A stretch of 64,000 nt of DNA, taken from the NCBI RefSeq assembly GCF_033783015.1, contig NZ_CP123907.1:124001-188000 (forward strand), written 5' to 3'. Position 1 is the first letter of the stretch. Each line of letters opens with the position of its first letter. The stretch comes from Corynebacterium sp. 21KM1197 (GTDB taxonomy: Bacteria > Actinomycetota > Actinomycetes > Mycobacteriales > Mycobacteriaceae). Under the pieces are notes generated by a model. It saw only the letters and a program-made list of their open reading frames with translations. It had not been told where the DNA came from and did not search any database. The position numbers and the translations under genes were made by a program. This document shows positions 1 to 6,291 of the stretch, one piece after another.

Positions 1-152
1 GTGTTCCCCGCGCTAGCGGGGATGAGCCACTCAACAGTGGATAGCGCCGTGAAAGATACGGCGTGTTCCCCGCGCTAGCGGGGATGAGCCACCGCAGCGT
101 GGGGTTCCACGTCTTATAGGGGTTGTGTTCCCCGCGCTAGCGGGGATGGGGC
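1..152 (+). CRISPR. Distal end of a type I-E CRISPR array (3 repeats, 2 spacers)
   Basis: Three copies of a 28-nt repeat beginning GTGTTCCCCGCGCTAG start at 1, 63 and 125, with a 62-nt period and two unrelated spacers (about 29-62 and 91-124). The repeat has the CCCCGC/GCGGGG hairpin and GATGAGCC end typical of actinobacterial type I-E arrays. The third copy is degenerate at its 3' end (GATGGGGC instead of GATGAGCC), which marks the leader-distal end. The leader, newest spacers and cas genes must therefore lie left of the window. Both spacers begin with AC, so the true repeat may be 29 nt or more. Confidence 0.93.
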
Positions 153-253
153 ACGGTCTCATCACCGCCGTGACCATGCTGATAGAGGTGATCTGGAAGA
201 TCCGCAAGGAACAGAAAGAAAAACCCCGGCACGGTGAGCACCGCGAAGATTAG
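146..253 (+). CDS. Short ORF fused to the last CRISPR repeat, possible gene fragment
   Basis: This is a 35-codon frame whose ATG lies inside the degenerate last repeat. The peptide starts MGHGLITAVTMLIEVIWKIR and ends in a charged KEQKEKPRHGEHRED-like tail, so it resembles the end of a small membrane or holin-like protein. There is no Shine-Dalgarno sequence other than repeat DNA. It is best read as the 3' remnant of a phage or plasmid gene whose 5' part was lost where the CRISPR array joins the element. I do not recognise a family. Confidence 0.35.
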   Translation: MGHGLITAVTMLIEVIWKIRKEQKEKPRHGEHRED

Positions 254-264
254 GAAAACCCCAC

Positions 265-302
265 CCCGGCTCCTGGCTACAGCAACTAGCCAGGCTCCCG
301 GG
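265..302 (+). terminator. Hairpin upstream of small membrane gene
   Basis: CCTGGCTA (272-279) pairs with TAGCCAGG (287-294) around a 7-nt loop, and an outer CCCGG/CCGGG pair extends the stem. No T-tract follows, so it may be a weak terminator of the upstream fragment or a leader structure for the gene at 348. Confidence 0.5.
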
Positions 303-347
303 TGTGGGGCACCCCTCCACCCTAACCCACAGAAAGGAACCCCCACC

Positions 348-497
348 ATGACAAAACACGACGCCTTCATCTACATAGGAGCCACGATCAGCGTGCTCGC
401 CATCATCCTCACCGGCCTCAACGGCTGGTGGGCCACCCCCATCATCGCTATCACCGCCTTCCGCGCCGGATACGATACCGGGGCCACGCAGCGATGA
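348..497 (+). CDS. Small two-helix membrane peptide (49 aa)
   Basis: The start ATG follows an AAAGGAAC ribosome site at good distance. The 49-residue product has two hydrophobic stretches (about residues 8-22 and 26-38) separated by a GLNGWW turn, then a short polar tail. It overlaps the next gene by ATGA, so the two are translationally coupled. Size and layout match phage or plasmid accessory membrane peptides, including small holins, but no family can be assigned. At least three other peptides of the same design lie within the next 3.7 kb (2565, 2925, 3978). Confidence 0.6.
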   Translation: MTKHDAFIYIGATISVLAIILTGLNGWWATPIIAITAFRAGYDTGATQR

Positions 498-706
498 GGT
501 ACACCGTCACCGGCGACGATGGCCGCGAGTACTGGACAATGGCGCAGTGCCTAGAGCACACCCAGGTCACTAAGGGCACCTGGTCGGCCTACGTCACCCG
601 TGCCCAGGCCCCAGCCCCGGCGGGACATCTCAATCTTCGTACTCCCCTGTGGTCTGCTGATGAGGTACGCTCCTGGCACGCGCAGCGCCCCTCACAGCGA
701 CGCTAG
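494..706 (+). CDS. Small helix-turn-helix DNA-binding protein, phage type
   Basis: This 70-residue protein starts at the ATGA overlap with the upstream membrane peptide. Residues 15-32 (around WTMAQCLEHTQVTKGTWSAY) look like a helix-turn-helix of the MerR/AlpA/excisionase kind. The C-terminal LWSADEVRSWHAQRP segment is typical of such small phage proteins, in which the loop ends in a W-x-x-x-E-V-x-x-W pattern. It probably binds DNA and regulates or helps excise the accessory element. The exact target is unknown. Confidence 0.6.
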   Translation: MRYTVTGDDGREYWTMAQCLEHTQVTKGTWSAYVTRAQAPAPAGHLNLRTPLWSADEVRSWHAQRPSQRR

Positions 707-809
707 GCCCCTGTGGAGCCAAACCCTCCCTCCCAGCGTTCTCTGTGGTCGGGAAGTTTCTACCTGTTCCACGGTGGGGATGAGACTGAGTGGTGAGTGT
801 GTGAGAGAG

Positions 810-1118
810 CTATACGGCTTTCACGTTAGCCGCTCGCAGCGTGTCAATACTGGCGACGAGTCCGCAGAAATCCTGTGTGCGGATCATTTCTTCTTCGACC
901 TCATCGAGCAGATGGTCAGGGGTGGTCAGGCCGTGGCGTGCGGCGTACCACAATGCATAATCCATACCTGCCCATGCGTTGCCATAGTATCCGTCTTCAA
1001 CGACTTGAGTCTGTACTCTAAGTGGCAGGTTCTCCCATAGAAGAGAGACTACGTTGAAGGGGATAGGGTCATCCTCGTATTCGTTTTTCATGCCATTGAA
1101 AGTTACTATGAGATTCAT
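810..1118 (-). CDS. Hypothetical protein, accessory region
   Basis: A 102-residue acidic soluble protein without a recognised family. I start it at the ATG at 1118 because GGAG lies 9 nt upstream of it; an upstream in-frame ATG at 1136 lacks such a site. The middle is rich in aromatic residues (YYGNAWAGMDYALWYAARHG) and the C-terminal half is Glu-rich. It is the only minus-strand gene in the first 4.1 kb, convergent with the helix-turn-helix gene. Base use is more AT-rich than the core genes, in keeping with transfer. Confidence 0.55.
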   Translation of the reverse strand: MNLIVTFNGMKNEYEDDPIPFNVVSLLWENLPLRVQTQVVEDGYYGNAWAGMDYALWYAARHGLTTPDHLLDEVEEEMIRTQDFCGLVASIDTLRAANVKAV

Positions 1119-1315
1119 CTTCTGATCTCCATTCATTTGTCGTCAAATGGCTCAAGTAAATGGGTTCTCTCTTCAGTATTATGGTACGCCGCTCGGATGT
1201 GCTGTGTGAAAAATGGTGTCCCCATAGTTTTAATGAGTATATAGTGCAATGTTGCGAATGTCTGTGGTGTTGGACGATGTACCTGAACACACGGTGAGTG
1301 TCAGGGAGTGGAGCT

Positions 1316-1522
1316 ATGCAGGTAATTGATGGTTTCCTGCGCGCTTCGATGGTGTCTGCATCCGATCTGCTAGAAGGAGAACTGTTCGCTGGTGCCTGCC
1401 CTATATCCACTTTGGCGAAGATTATCTGGCTTCCCATCCAGGATGTGCTGGATATCCTTATCTGTGAGTGTCGGGCGCGGATTATCGCTGGAATCTCCAT
1501 GATGGACCATGCACTCCGTTGA
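1316..1522 (+). CDS. Possible small helical protein (68 aa)
   Basis: The frame opens with ATG preceded by GGGAGTGGAG. The product starts MQVIDGFLRASMVSASDLLE and has a pattern (ISTLAKIIWLPIQDVLDIL) compatible with a helix-turn-helix. The opposite strand also has a long open frame here, so coding evidence is weak. I list it because the ribosome site and helical pattern agree; I do not recognise the family. Confidence 0.3.
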   Translation: MQVIDGFLRASMVSASDLLEGELFAGACPISTLAKIIWLPIQDVLDILICECRARIIAGISMMDHALR

Positions 1523-1917
1523 GTGTGGCGTGTGTAGTTAGTATGCTCACGCCCCACTGTCGCCTGATTCGTTATTGGTCCACGCTCGATCTCGGTCGCT
1601 TGAGCGGAATCCCAGACCGTATCGTGCGTAGCCTGCCGCACTATCCACCCCACTAGACCTGGGCAGTCTTTATGTCTCAACAAGTAGATTGTCCCTCGGC
1701 TTGGGTCAAAGGCTAGGACGCCGTGGAAGGTGTCTGTGCAACATGTACCGGCTCGGCGACCGCTCAAGGGGGTGGAGGGCCCGCGCTCCGGCACCCATTA
1801 TTTAGGTACTAGGAATCATAAGAGTCCTCTGCTTAAAAATTTTCCTCCCTGTGTAACATCTATGCCTCACTGGCGATATCTCCAGCAAGGGTTGAAACCT
1901 TTAGCAAGGAGAATCTC
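1523..1917. other. 395-nt gene-poor stretch
   Basis: I see no convincing gene here. A minus-strand open frame crosses the region (1069-1794), but it lacks a ribosome site and has an unnatural residue mix. The last 60 nt carry the ribosome site (AAGGAG) for the secreted protein at 1918. The mixed base composition suggests decayed accessory DNA. Confidence 0.5.
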
Positions 1918-2421
1918 ATGAAGCGTCTTATCGGTGTTGCGGTCGCCATGCTTACTGCCGGTGGCCTTGCCTCGAGCGTAGCCACCGCCGGAGCGGTGAC
2001 GATGGCTCCTGTCCCGGACGAGTCGTATGCGGAAGTGACCGTGGAGAATCTCATTTCTCCCTACGGGAAGCAGGCCACCTGCCAACTCCAAAAGGGCAGT
2101 CTTGGATATGTGCCTGAAACATGCAAACAGCAGCGTCCGGACGGGATCTGGGTGCAGCTTGATTCCATTGGCACACCTTTTTTCTTCTATATGGCGTATC
2201 CCGTATGGGATGATCCCGATCCTATTTTTCAGGCACTCCCGATAGGGGTTCAAAAGGAAATTGAAAAATGGGAGTTGATCCGCCGTGTTGGGCTCCAGCC
2301 TGGTTCTTCATTGTTTAGTAGTCCGCGCTTTGTGGAACTTGCCCTCACTCCAGCCGATCAGTTCCCGGAAGCCATGTATGAGCACATTGATGAGTTCACA
2401 TCCCGGCGTGGACAGTATTAA
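1918..2421 (+). CDS. Secreted hypothetical protein
   Basis: A 167-residue protein with a clear Sec signal peptide: MKR, a hydrophobic stretch LIGVAVAMLTAGGLASSVA, then a probable AGA-V cleavage near residue 26. AAGGAG precedes the ATG by 7 nt. The mature part is about 140 residues, with two cysteines (in the TCQLQ and TCKQQ segments) that could form a disulphide. I do not recognise the fold. It stands alone in the accessory region between poorly coding stretches, so it is likely cargo of the same element as its small neighbours. Confidence 0.7.
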   Translation: MKRLIGVAVAMLTAGGLASSVATAGAVTMAPVPDESYAEVTVENLISPYGKQATCQLQKGSLGYVPETCKQQRPDGIWVQLDSIGTPFFFYMAYPVWDDPDPIFQALPIGVQKEIEKWELIRRVGLQPGSSLFSSPRFVELALTPADQFPEAMYEHIDEFTSRRGQY

Positions 2422-2475
2422 AGAGGGTTATCAAGAATGAAATAAAATGGTATATCTGTAACCTATATATCTGTT

Positions 2476-2562
2476 GTGCTCAGCGTTCTTGTTCCGACTG
2501 CTCTCTATGCGGGTTATCATCTCCGTGGTTTGGTTGAGGGATCTGTTATGAAGAAGGGATAA
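2476..2562 (+). CDS. Possible 28-aa membrane peptide or fragment
   Basis: A GTG-started frame encodes a hydrophobic peptide ending YHLRGLVEGSVMKKG, which resembles the C-terminal half of the other small membrane peptides nearby. An in-frame stop a few codons upstream and the absence of a good start suggest either a very short peptide or a truncated relative. It ends 2 nt before the next ATG, and its last codons supply the AAGGG ribosome site for that gene. Confidence 0.3.
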   Translation: MLSVLVPTALYAGYHLRGLVEGSVMKKG

Positions 2563-2564
2563 TC

Positions 2565-2717
2565 ATGATTGATCGAGACGATATACTTCTTGCTTCGCTT
2601 GGCATTGCTGCTATTGCTTTTACTGCGGGTTGGGAGGTGGCGCTCCCCGTGGTTGGATATCTGTCCATATCGGCTTATCTCCGGTATCGCTATGCCAGGG
2701 AACACGGGGCGCGTTGA
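2565..2717 (+). CDS. Small membrane peptide (50 aa)
   Basis: The ATG follows AAGAAGGG at 8-10 nt. The product has a hydrophobic segment at about residues 7-22, a GWEV turn, and a second one at about 26-38, then a basic tail (LRYRYAREHGAR). This is the same two-helix design as the peptides at 348 and 3978. Its stop TGA overlaps the TTG start of the next 36-codon gene (TTGA), so the two are coupled. Function unknown; a holin-like or immunity-type membrane peptide is possible. Confidence 0.55.
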   Translation: MIDRDDILLASLGIAAIAFTAGWEVALPVVGYLSISAYLRYRYAREHGAR

Positions 2718-2824
2718 AGAGAGCGTTCCGCGAAGTAGGCCCCGGGGCCTACTTCGCGGAAAACATGGCCCGCGTTCTGGGATACGTCCCCGGAGCGTAT
2801 ACGTGGTGCTCTGATGAGGGTTAG
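2714..2824 (+). CDS. 36-aa coupled peptide containing a palindrome-encoded segment
   Basis: A TTG start overlaps the upstream stop (TTGA). The peptide begins MKRAFREVGPGAYFAENMAR and ends in TWCSDEG. Twelve of its codons (2726-2761) coincide exactly with a perfect 36-bp palindrome. The gene is too short for family assignment. Coupling to the membrane peptide upstream suggests a paired function; the start codon choice is an inference. Confidence 0.4.
   Translation: MKRAFREVGPGAYFAENMARVLGYVPGAYTWCSDEG
2726..2761. repeat. Perfect 36-bp palindrome
   Basis: Two 18-bp arms meet without a spacer at 2743/2744; the left arm reads TTCCGCGAAGTAGGCCCC. No mismatch was found over 36 bp and the next pair out (2725/2762) does not match. 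There is no T-tract on either side, so it is not a typical terminator. It sits in phase within the small frame 2714-2824. Confidence 0.95.
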
Positions 2825-2924
2825 ATCCGGAGGGCGCAGTGATTCTCGTGGTGGTCACCAACCTGATTTAGAGGCGTAAGATCTAGGAAAGATCTCCGTT
2901 TTGCAAGAAAGATGAACTAGGAAA

Positions 2925-3078
2925 GTGCATTGCGTACTGTCCTACATTGCCCTGAGCGGAGTGGTACTTGCCGTGGTGATGGATAATCCACATGGTTGGG
3001 TACTGGCCCCTTTGGGGTTTGTGGCGATGGTCGCCGCGTTGGACGCCCACCGGGCCGGAAATGAGTGGAGTTTTACGC
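2925..3078 (+). pseudogene. Small membrane peptide, probably frameshifted at its 3' end
   Basis: A GTG preceded by AGGAAA starts a frame encoding two hydrophobic segments separated by VMDNPHGW, then LDAHRAG. This closely parallels the intact 53-residue peptide at 3978. No stop occurs near the expected end: the frame runs on to 3434 over the next gene, and the continued residues are arginine-rich shadow sequence. I therefore take a small indel near 3060-3080 as likely. An alternative is a genuine long overlap. Confidence 0.4.
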
Positions 3079-3981
3079 ATGAGCAGGTCCTTCACCTGGA
3101 AAACCGCCTTAGCCTGGGCCGTCGTTGTTCTCGGGGCGCTGCTCGTTCTCGGCGGCCTACTCAGCGGCGGTGCGCTCCGTATTCTTGGTGCCCTGTTTCT
3201 AGGGGCGGCGGTCATTCTCCCCGGGGCTTGGTGGTTGTACTGCGAGAGGCAGGACAAAATCGCGGAGGAAAAAGCCGAGGAGCGCGCGGCCAAGTGGGCG
3301 AGTCTCACGATGGACGAGCGCGAGCTGTGGGGCGATCCCGCCCCCGCGAAAAGGAAAAAGCGTCGCTGGCCCGTGATCGCGGGTATTTCCGTGCTCTTGT
3401 TGATCGTCGGCGGCACGCTTTCTCCTGCTTTTGAAACGGGAGACGATGGTTCTGCTGAGGAAGCCACGAACCCCACCAGCACGGTTAAGATCACCACCTC
3501 CAAAGCGGCCAAGAAAACGGCGCAAACCGCCACCCCGGAGGAATCGTCGGAGGCTGAGTCTGAGGCTGAATCCGAGGCAGAACCCACGGAGAGTCAGGAA
3601 CGGGAGCGCGGGGAGCGCCGCGCGGACAAAGATATATCCGATAGCCGGGGTAATCCGAAGCGGGTGAGCGTGGAGCGCCGTGCCCCGCAGGAGGAACAGC
3701 GGGTGGAGCAGCCGCAAGAATGGCAGGAGGAGGCCCCGGTGGAGGAACCTGCGGAACAGCAGACACCCGAGGTAGAAGAGCAGCCCGCCCCGGAACCGCC
3801 AGTAGAAGAACCAGCGCCTGAGACCACCACGCCGCAGGAAAGCGTGTATTACGCAAATTGCGATGATGTCCGCGCCGCAGGCGTTGCGCCTATTCCCGCA
3901 GGAGAACCCGGTTATCGGTCGGGCCTTGACCGCGATAACGATGGCTTTGCCTGCGAGGATGAGGGAGAGGAGAAAAGATGA
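3079..3981 (+). CDS. Membrane-anchored excalibur-domain protein
   Basis: A 300-residue protein. GGAG 8-9 nt upstream selects the ATG at 3079. Two hydrophobic segments lie at about residues 8-27 and 31-48, a basic loop, then a third at about 95-110. A long acidic, Pro/Glu/Gln-rich low-complexity stretch (about 125-260) follows. The C-terminal 40 residues form an excalibur calcium-binding domain: a Cys in YANCDDV, then DRDNDGFACE with the calcium-loop acidic residues and second Cys. Such proteins are usually extracytoplasmic. The stop overlaps the next start by ATGA. Role within the accessory element is unknown. Confidence 0.75.
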   Translation: MSRSFTWKTALAWAVVVLGALLVLGGLLSGGALRILGALFLGAAVILPGAWWLYCERQDKIAEEKAEERAAKWASLTMDERELWGDPAPAKRKKRRWPVIAGISVLLLIVGGTLSPAFETGDDGSAEEATNPTSTVKITTSKAAKKTAQTATPEESSEAESEAESEAEPTESQERERGERRADKDISDSRGNPKRVSVERRAPQEEQRVEQPQEWQEEAPVEEPAEQQTPEVEEQPAPEPPVEEPAPETTTPQESVYYANCDDVRAAGVAPIPAGEPGYRSGLDRDNDGFACEDEGEEKR

Positions 3982-4139
3982 CCACGGTTGCCGTGGCTAC
4001 CGCCATAGGAATGATCGTTCTTGACGCACACCCCGCCGCCGTAGCCATCACTTTGACGGTAGCGGCGCTGTGCCTGACGCTGGATACGCGGGAGGCGATC
4101 ATCGAGCACCGCCAGGCGCGAGCGGCGCAAGCACGGTAA
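3978..4139 (+). CDS. Small two-helix membrane peptide (53 aa)
   Basis: This starts at the ATGA overlap with the excalibur gene. Residues 3-15 and 20-35 are hydrophobic, separated by LDAHPAA, followed by LDTREAIIEHRQARAAQAR. The layout (helix, D-x-P turn, helix, LD-x-R-A) mirrors the broken peptide at 2925, suggesting duplication. It closes the accessory block; the next gene is convergent and 11 nt away. Confidence 0.55.
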   Translation: MTTVAVATAIGMIVLDAHPAAVAITLTVAALCLTLDTREAIIEHRQARAAQAR

Positions 4140-4150
4140 GGAGAAGCCGC

Positions 4151-4390
4151 CTAACCAGCCGCTTCCTCTAACTCCGCGCGCCAGGCGCTGAGACGAGAGT
4201 CCTCCGCGAGGTCGGCAAAGTCCACGTCAAAGCCTTGGTTGCGGATCTCGGTGACCAGGTCCATGAGGCGCACGGAGTCGAGCCCCTGGTCAAAGAGTTC
4301 CTCCTCGGGGTCGATCTGCTCGGGCGTGACGTCCAGCATGTCCGCCACCTTGGTGGTGATGCTACGGATTACTTCATCTACGGTTGCCAT
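4151..4390 (-). CDS. Free-standing aryl/acyl carrier protein
   Basis: A 79-residue four-helix carrier protein with the phosphopantetheine site Ser in FDQGLDSVRLMDLV (about residue 43). AAGGAG precedes its start. Directly upstream in the same operon are isochorismate synthase and isochorismatase, so it most likely carries 2,3-dihydroxybenzoate or salicylate as an aryl thioester for siderophore assembly. In enteric bacteria this domain is fused to isochorismatase; here it is separate. No aryl-AMP ligase or NRPS lies in the window, so partners must be elsewhere. Confidence 0.88.
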   Translation of the reverse strand: MATVDEVIRSITTKVADMLDVTPEQIDPEEELFDQGLDSVRLMDLVTEIRNQGFDVDFADLAEDSRLSAWRAELEEAAG

Positions 4391-4407
4391 AATTATCTCT
4401 CCTTGAA

Positions 4408-5526
4408 CTAGTCGTTGAGTCCCAGAACCGCGCGCACCGGGCCGAGTTTTACCTGGGTTTCCTGTACCTCGGCCTGGGGGTCGGAGTCGGCCACGATCCC
4501 GCCGCCCGCGTGCGCCAGCACGTGAGCCCCCTGAGTCATGGCCCCGCGAATGGTCACGCGCCACTCGCCGTTGCCGCGATCGTCGGCCCAGCCCACGGCC
4601 CCGGCGTAGAAGCCGCGCTGGGGTTCCTCCGCACGTAGCGCAGCCTGGGTGGCGATGGTGGGGTAGCCGCACACGGCGGGGGTGGGGTGCAGGGCGGCGG
4701 CGAGTTCGAGGGCGGAGATCGCCCCGCCGCGCAGGCGACCGTCGGCGGAGACGGCGTCCTCGCGCAGCATGCCGCGGATGCGGGTGCCCAGGTGCCAGGT
4801 GTGGGAGGTGGCGGTGAGCGAGGGGCGCTCCGGTACCTCTAGTTCCGCGCACCAGGGTTGCAGGATCCGCTTGATCTCGCGGGTGACGTAGGAGTGTTCC
4901 TCGATGTTCTTGGCGCTCAGCGTGAGTTCCGTGGCCAGGGCCTCGTCCCGCACCGGATCGGCGGAGCGGGCGACGGTCCCCGCCAGCGGGTGGGACTCGA
5001 TGTATCGGCCGCGCTTGAGCAACAGCAGCTCCGGGCTCGATCCCACCAGCCGCGCCCCCGAGTACGCGGCCCCGGCGCTATCCAGGCTCACCAGGTGCCC
5101 GTGCCCGGTGCCGGAACCGGCGAGGAAGCGTGAAAGCAGCACTCGCGCGTCCGCCTCGGCCGCGAGCCGGTAGCGCACCGCGCGCGCGAGCACGATCTTT
5201 TCGAACTCGCCGCCGCGAATCCGCTCCGTGGCCTCCTGCACGCGCCGCGCGTGTTCCTCGGGCTCGGGCGTGGATTCCGTCCCGGTCACTACCGGCACCT
5301 CGCCCTGGGGCAGCGCGGGGGCGCCGGGGGAGAACCAGAACTTCACCGGGCTAAAGAGCGCCGGTGGTTCCGTGGTGTGGAAAGGCAGCGCCCCCGCCAC
5401 CAGGGGGGCTCCCTCGCTCAGCCCCGCCAGGGCCTGATCCACGCTGTGCCATGCGGCTTTGCTGCCGACGCCGCTGAGCGTCCCCTCGGGGCCGGTAAAG
5501 AGGAAAGAATAGTCCGGTGTGCTCAC
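4408..5526 (-). CDS. entC: Isochorismate synthase
   Basis: A 372-residue chorismate-binding enzyme that converts chorismate to isochorismate, the first step to catecholate or salicylate siderophores. Family motifs are visible: FEKIVLARAV in the middle, SSPELLL, the SHPLAGTVAR segment, the LHPTPAVCGYP active-site region and the glycine-rich GFYAGAVGW near the C-terminus. Its start overlaps the isochorismatase stop (ATGA), and the carrier-protein gene follows after 17 nt. A DtxR-like box lies upstream of the operon. Menaquinone-specific MenF is less likely given the neighbours. Confidence 0.9.
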   Translation of the reverse strand: MSTPDYSFLFTGPEGTLSGVGSKAAWHSVDQALAGLSEGAPLVAGALPFHTTEPPALFSPVKFWFSPGAPALPQGEVPVVTGTESTPEPEEHARRVQEATERIRGGEFEKIVLARAVRYRLAAEADARVLLSRFLAGSGTGHGHLVSLDSAGAAYSGARLVGSSPELLLLKRGRYIESHPLAGTVARSADPVRDEALATELTLSAKNIEEHSYVTREIKRILQPWCAELEVPERPSLTATSHTWHLGTRIRGMLREDAVSADGRLRGGAISALELAAALHPTPAVCGYPTIATQAALRAEEPQRGFYAGAVGWADDRGNGEWRVTIRGAMTQGAHVLAHAGGGIVADSDPQAEVQETQVKLGPVRAVLGLND

Positions 5527-6158
5527 TGGGCAACCGCCCAGACGCGTAGGACGTCGTGAGTATCCAGGACCCGCCCGGAGCGCTTGGCCACCCAGTCGAG
5601 GGTCTGGCGATGATCCTCGGCGGTGAAGTCCGCGATGGCGTCGCGGAGCACAAAGGCCCGGATGTCATTCATGAAGGCCTCGGCGGCGGTGATCATGCAC
5701 CCCATGTGCCCGTAAACGCCTGCGATGATGAGTTCGTCGCGCCCCGCGTAGGCCAGGGATTGCCGCAGGTCGGTGCGTTGCAGCGCGGAATACCGCCACT
5801 TGGTGAGCACGTGGTGGTGCTCGCGCGGGGTGAGTTCCGGGATCACCTCGGCCTCCTGTTCGGTCTGCATTCCCGAGCCCCAGAACTCCTGCAACAGCCC
5901 GCGGCGATGTTCCCGCTGGCCGGGCGGCTGCACGGAGTAGAACACGGGGATGCCGGCGGCGTCGGCGGCGTCGATAAGCTGACGGATGTGGGGGATCACG
6001 GTGCTGGCGGGGGCCTGGGTGGCGGGGTAGGCGTCCAGGAAGTACCGCTGCATGTCGTGAATGAGCAGCGCGGATTTGTGGGGCTGCGGCGCCCAGTCCA
6101 CGGTGTGAGTGGTGGGCATGGCGGGGATCTCGTAGGGGGCGATCTGGGGGATCGGCAT
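5523..6158 (-). CDS. Isochorismatase
   Basis: A 211-residue enzyme hydrolysing isochorismate to 2,3-dihydro-2,3-dihydroxybenzoate and pyruvate. Motifs: the Asp in LLIHDMQRYF, Lys in LTKWRYSALQ, and IIAGVYGHMGCM in place of the usual active-site strand. It lacks the C-terminal carrier domain of EntB, which is encoded separately two genes downstream. It is the first gene of a three-gene operon. The 13-mer GCTTATCGACGCC lies within it (coding QLIDA). No dihydro-dihydroxybenzoate dehydrogenase is visible nearby. Confidence 0.9.
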   Translation of the reverse strand: MPIPQIAPYEIPAMPTTHTVDWAPQPHKSALLIHDMQRYFLDAYPATQAPASTVIPHIRQLIDAADAAGIPVFYSVQPPGQREHRRGLLQEFWGSGMQTEQEAEVIPELTPREHHHVLTKWRYSALQRTDLRQSLAYAGRDELIIAGVYGHMGCMITAAEAFMNDIRAFVLRDAIADFTAEDHRQTLDWVAKRSGRVLDTHDVLRVWAVAQ

Positions 6159-6199
6159 GGGGTCCTTTCTTTCGGCTCGGCGGCAGGACAGAGAATGTA

Positions 6200-6218
6200 T
6201 AAGGGGAGCCTACCCTAT
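6200..6218. promoter_or_regulatory. Candidate DtxR iron box
   Basis: TAAGGGGAGCCTACCCTAT matches the corynebacterial DtxR consensus TTAGGTTAGCCTAACCTAA at 14 of 19 positions and keeps the central AGCCT and dyad symmetry. It lies between the divergent isochorismatase operon and MFS gene, where an iron-dependent repressor could control both. Confidence 0.65.
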
Positions 6219-6291
6219 ATATACGTTGTTGCTGTCGTGGGGCGGACCCGCGCCGTGCGCTCGGAGACCCAACCGGGTAAGGTTCCTCGCC

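Noticed and set aside
1069..1794. A 241-codon minus-strand frame in the accessory region
   Set aside because: No ribosome site, unusual residue use, and overlap with a better-supported minus-strand gene at 810-1118.
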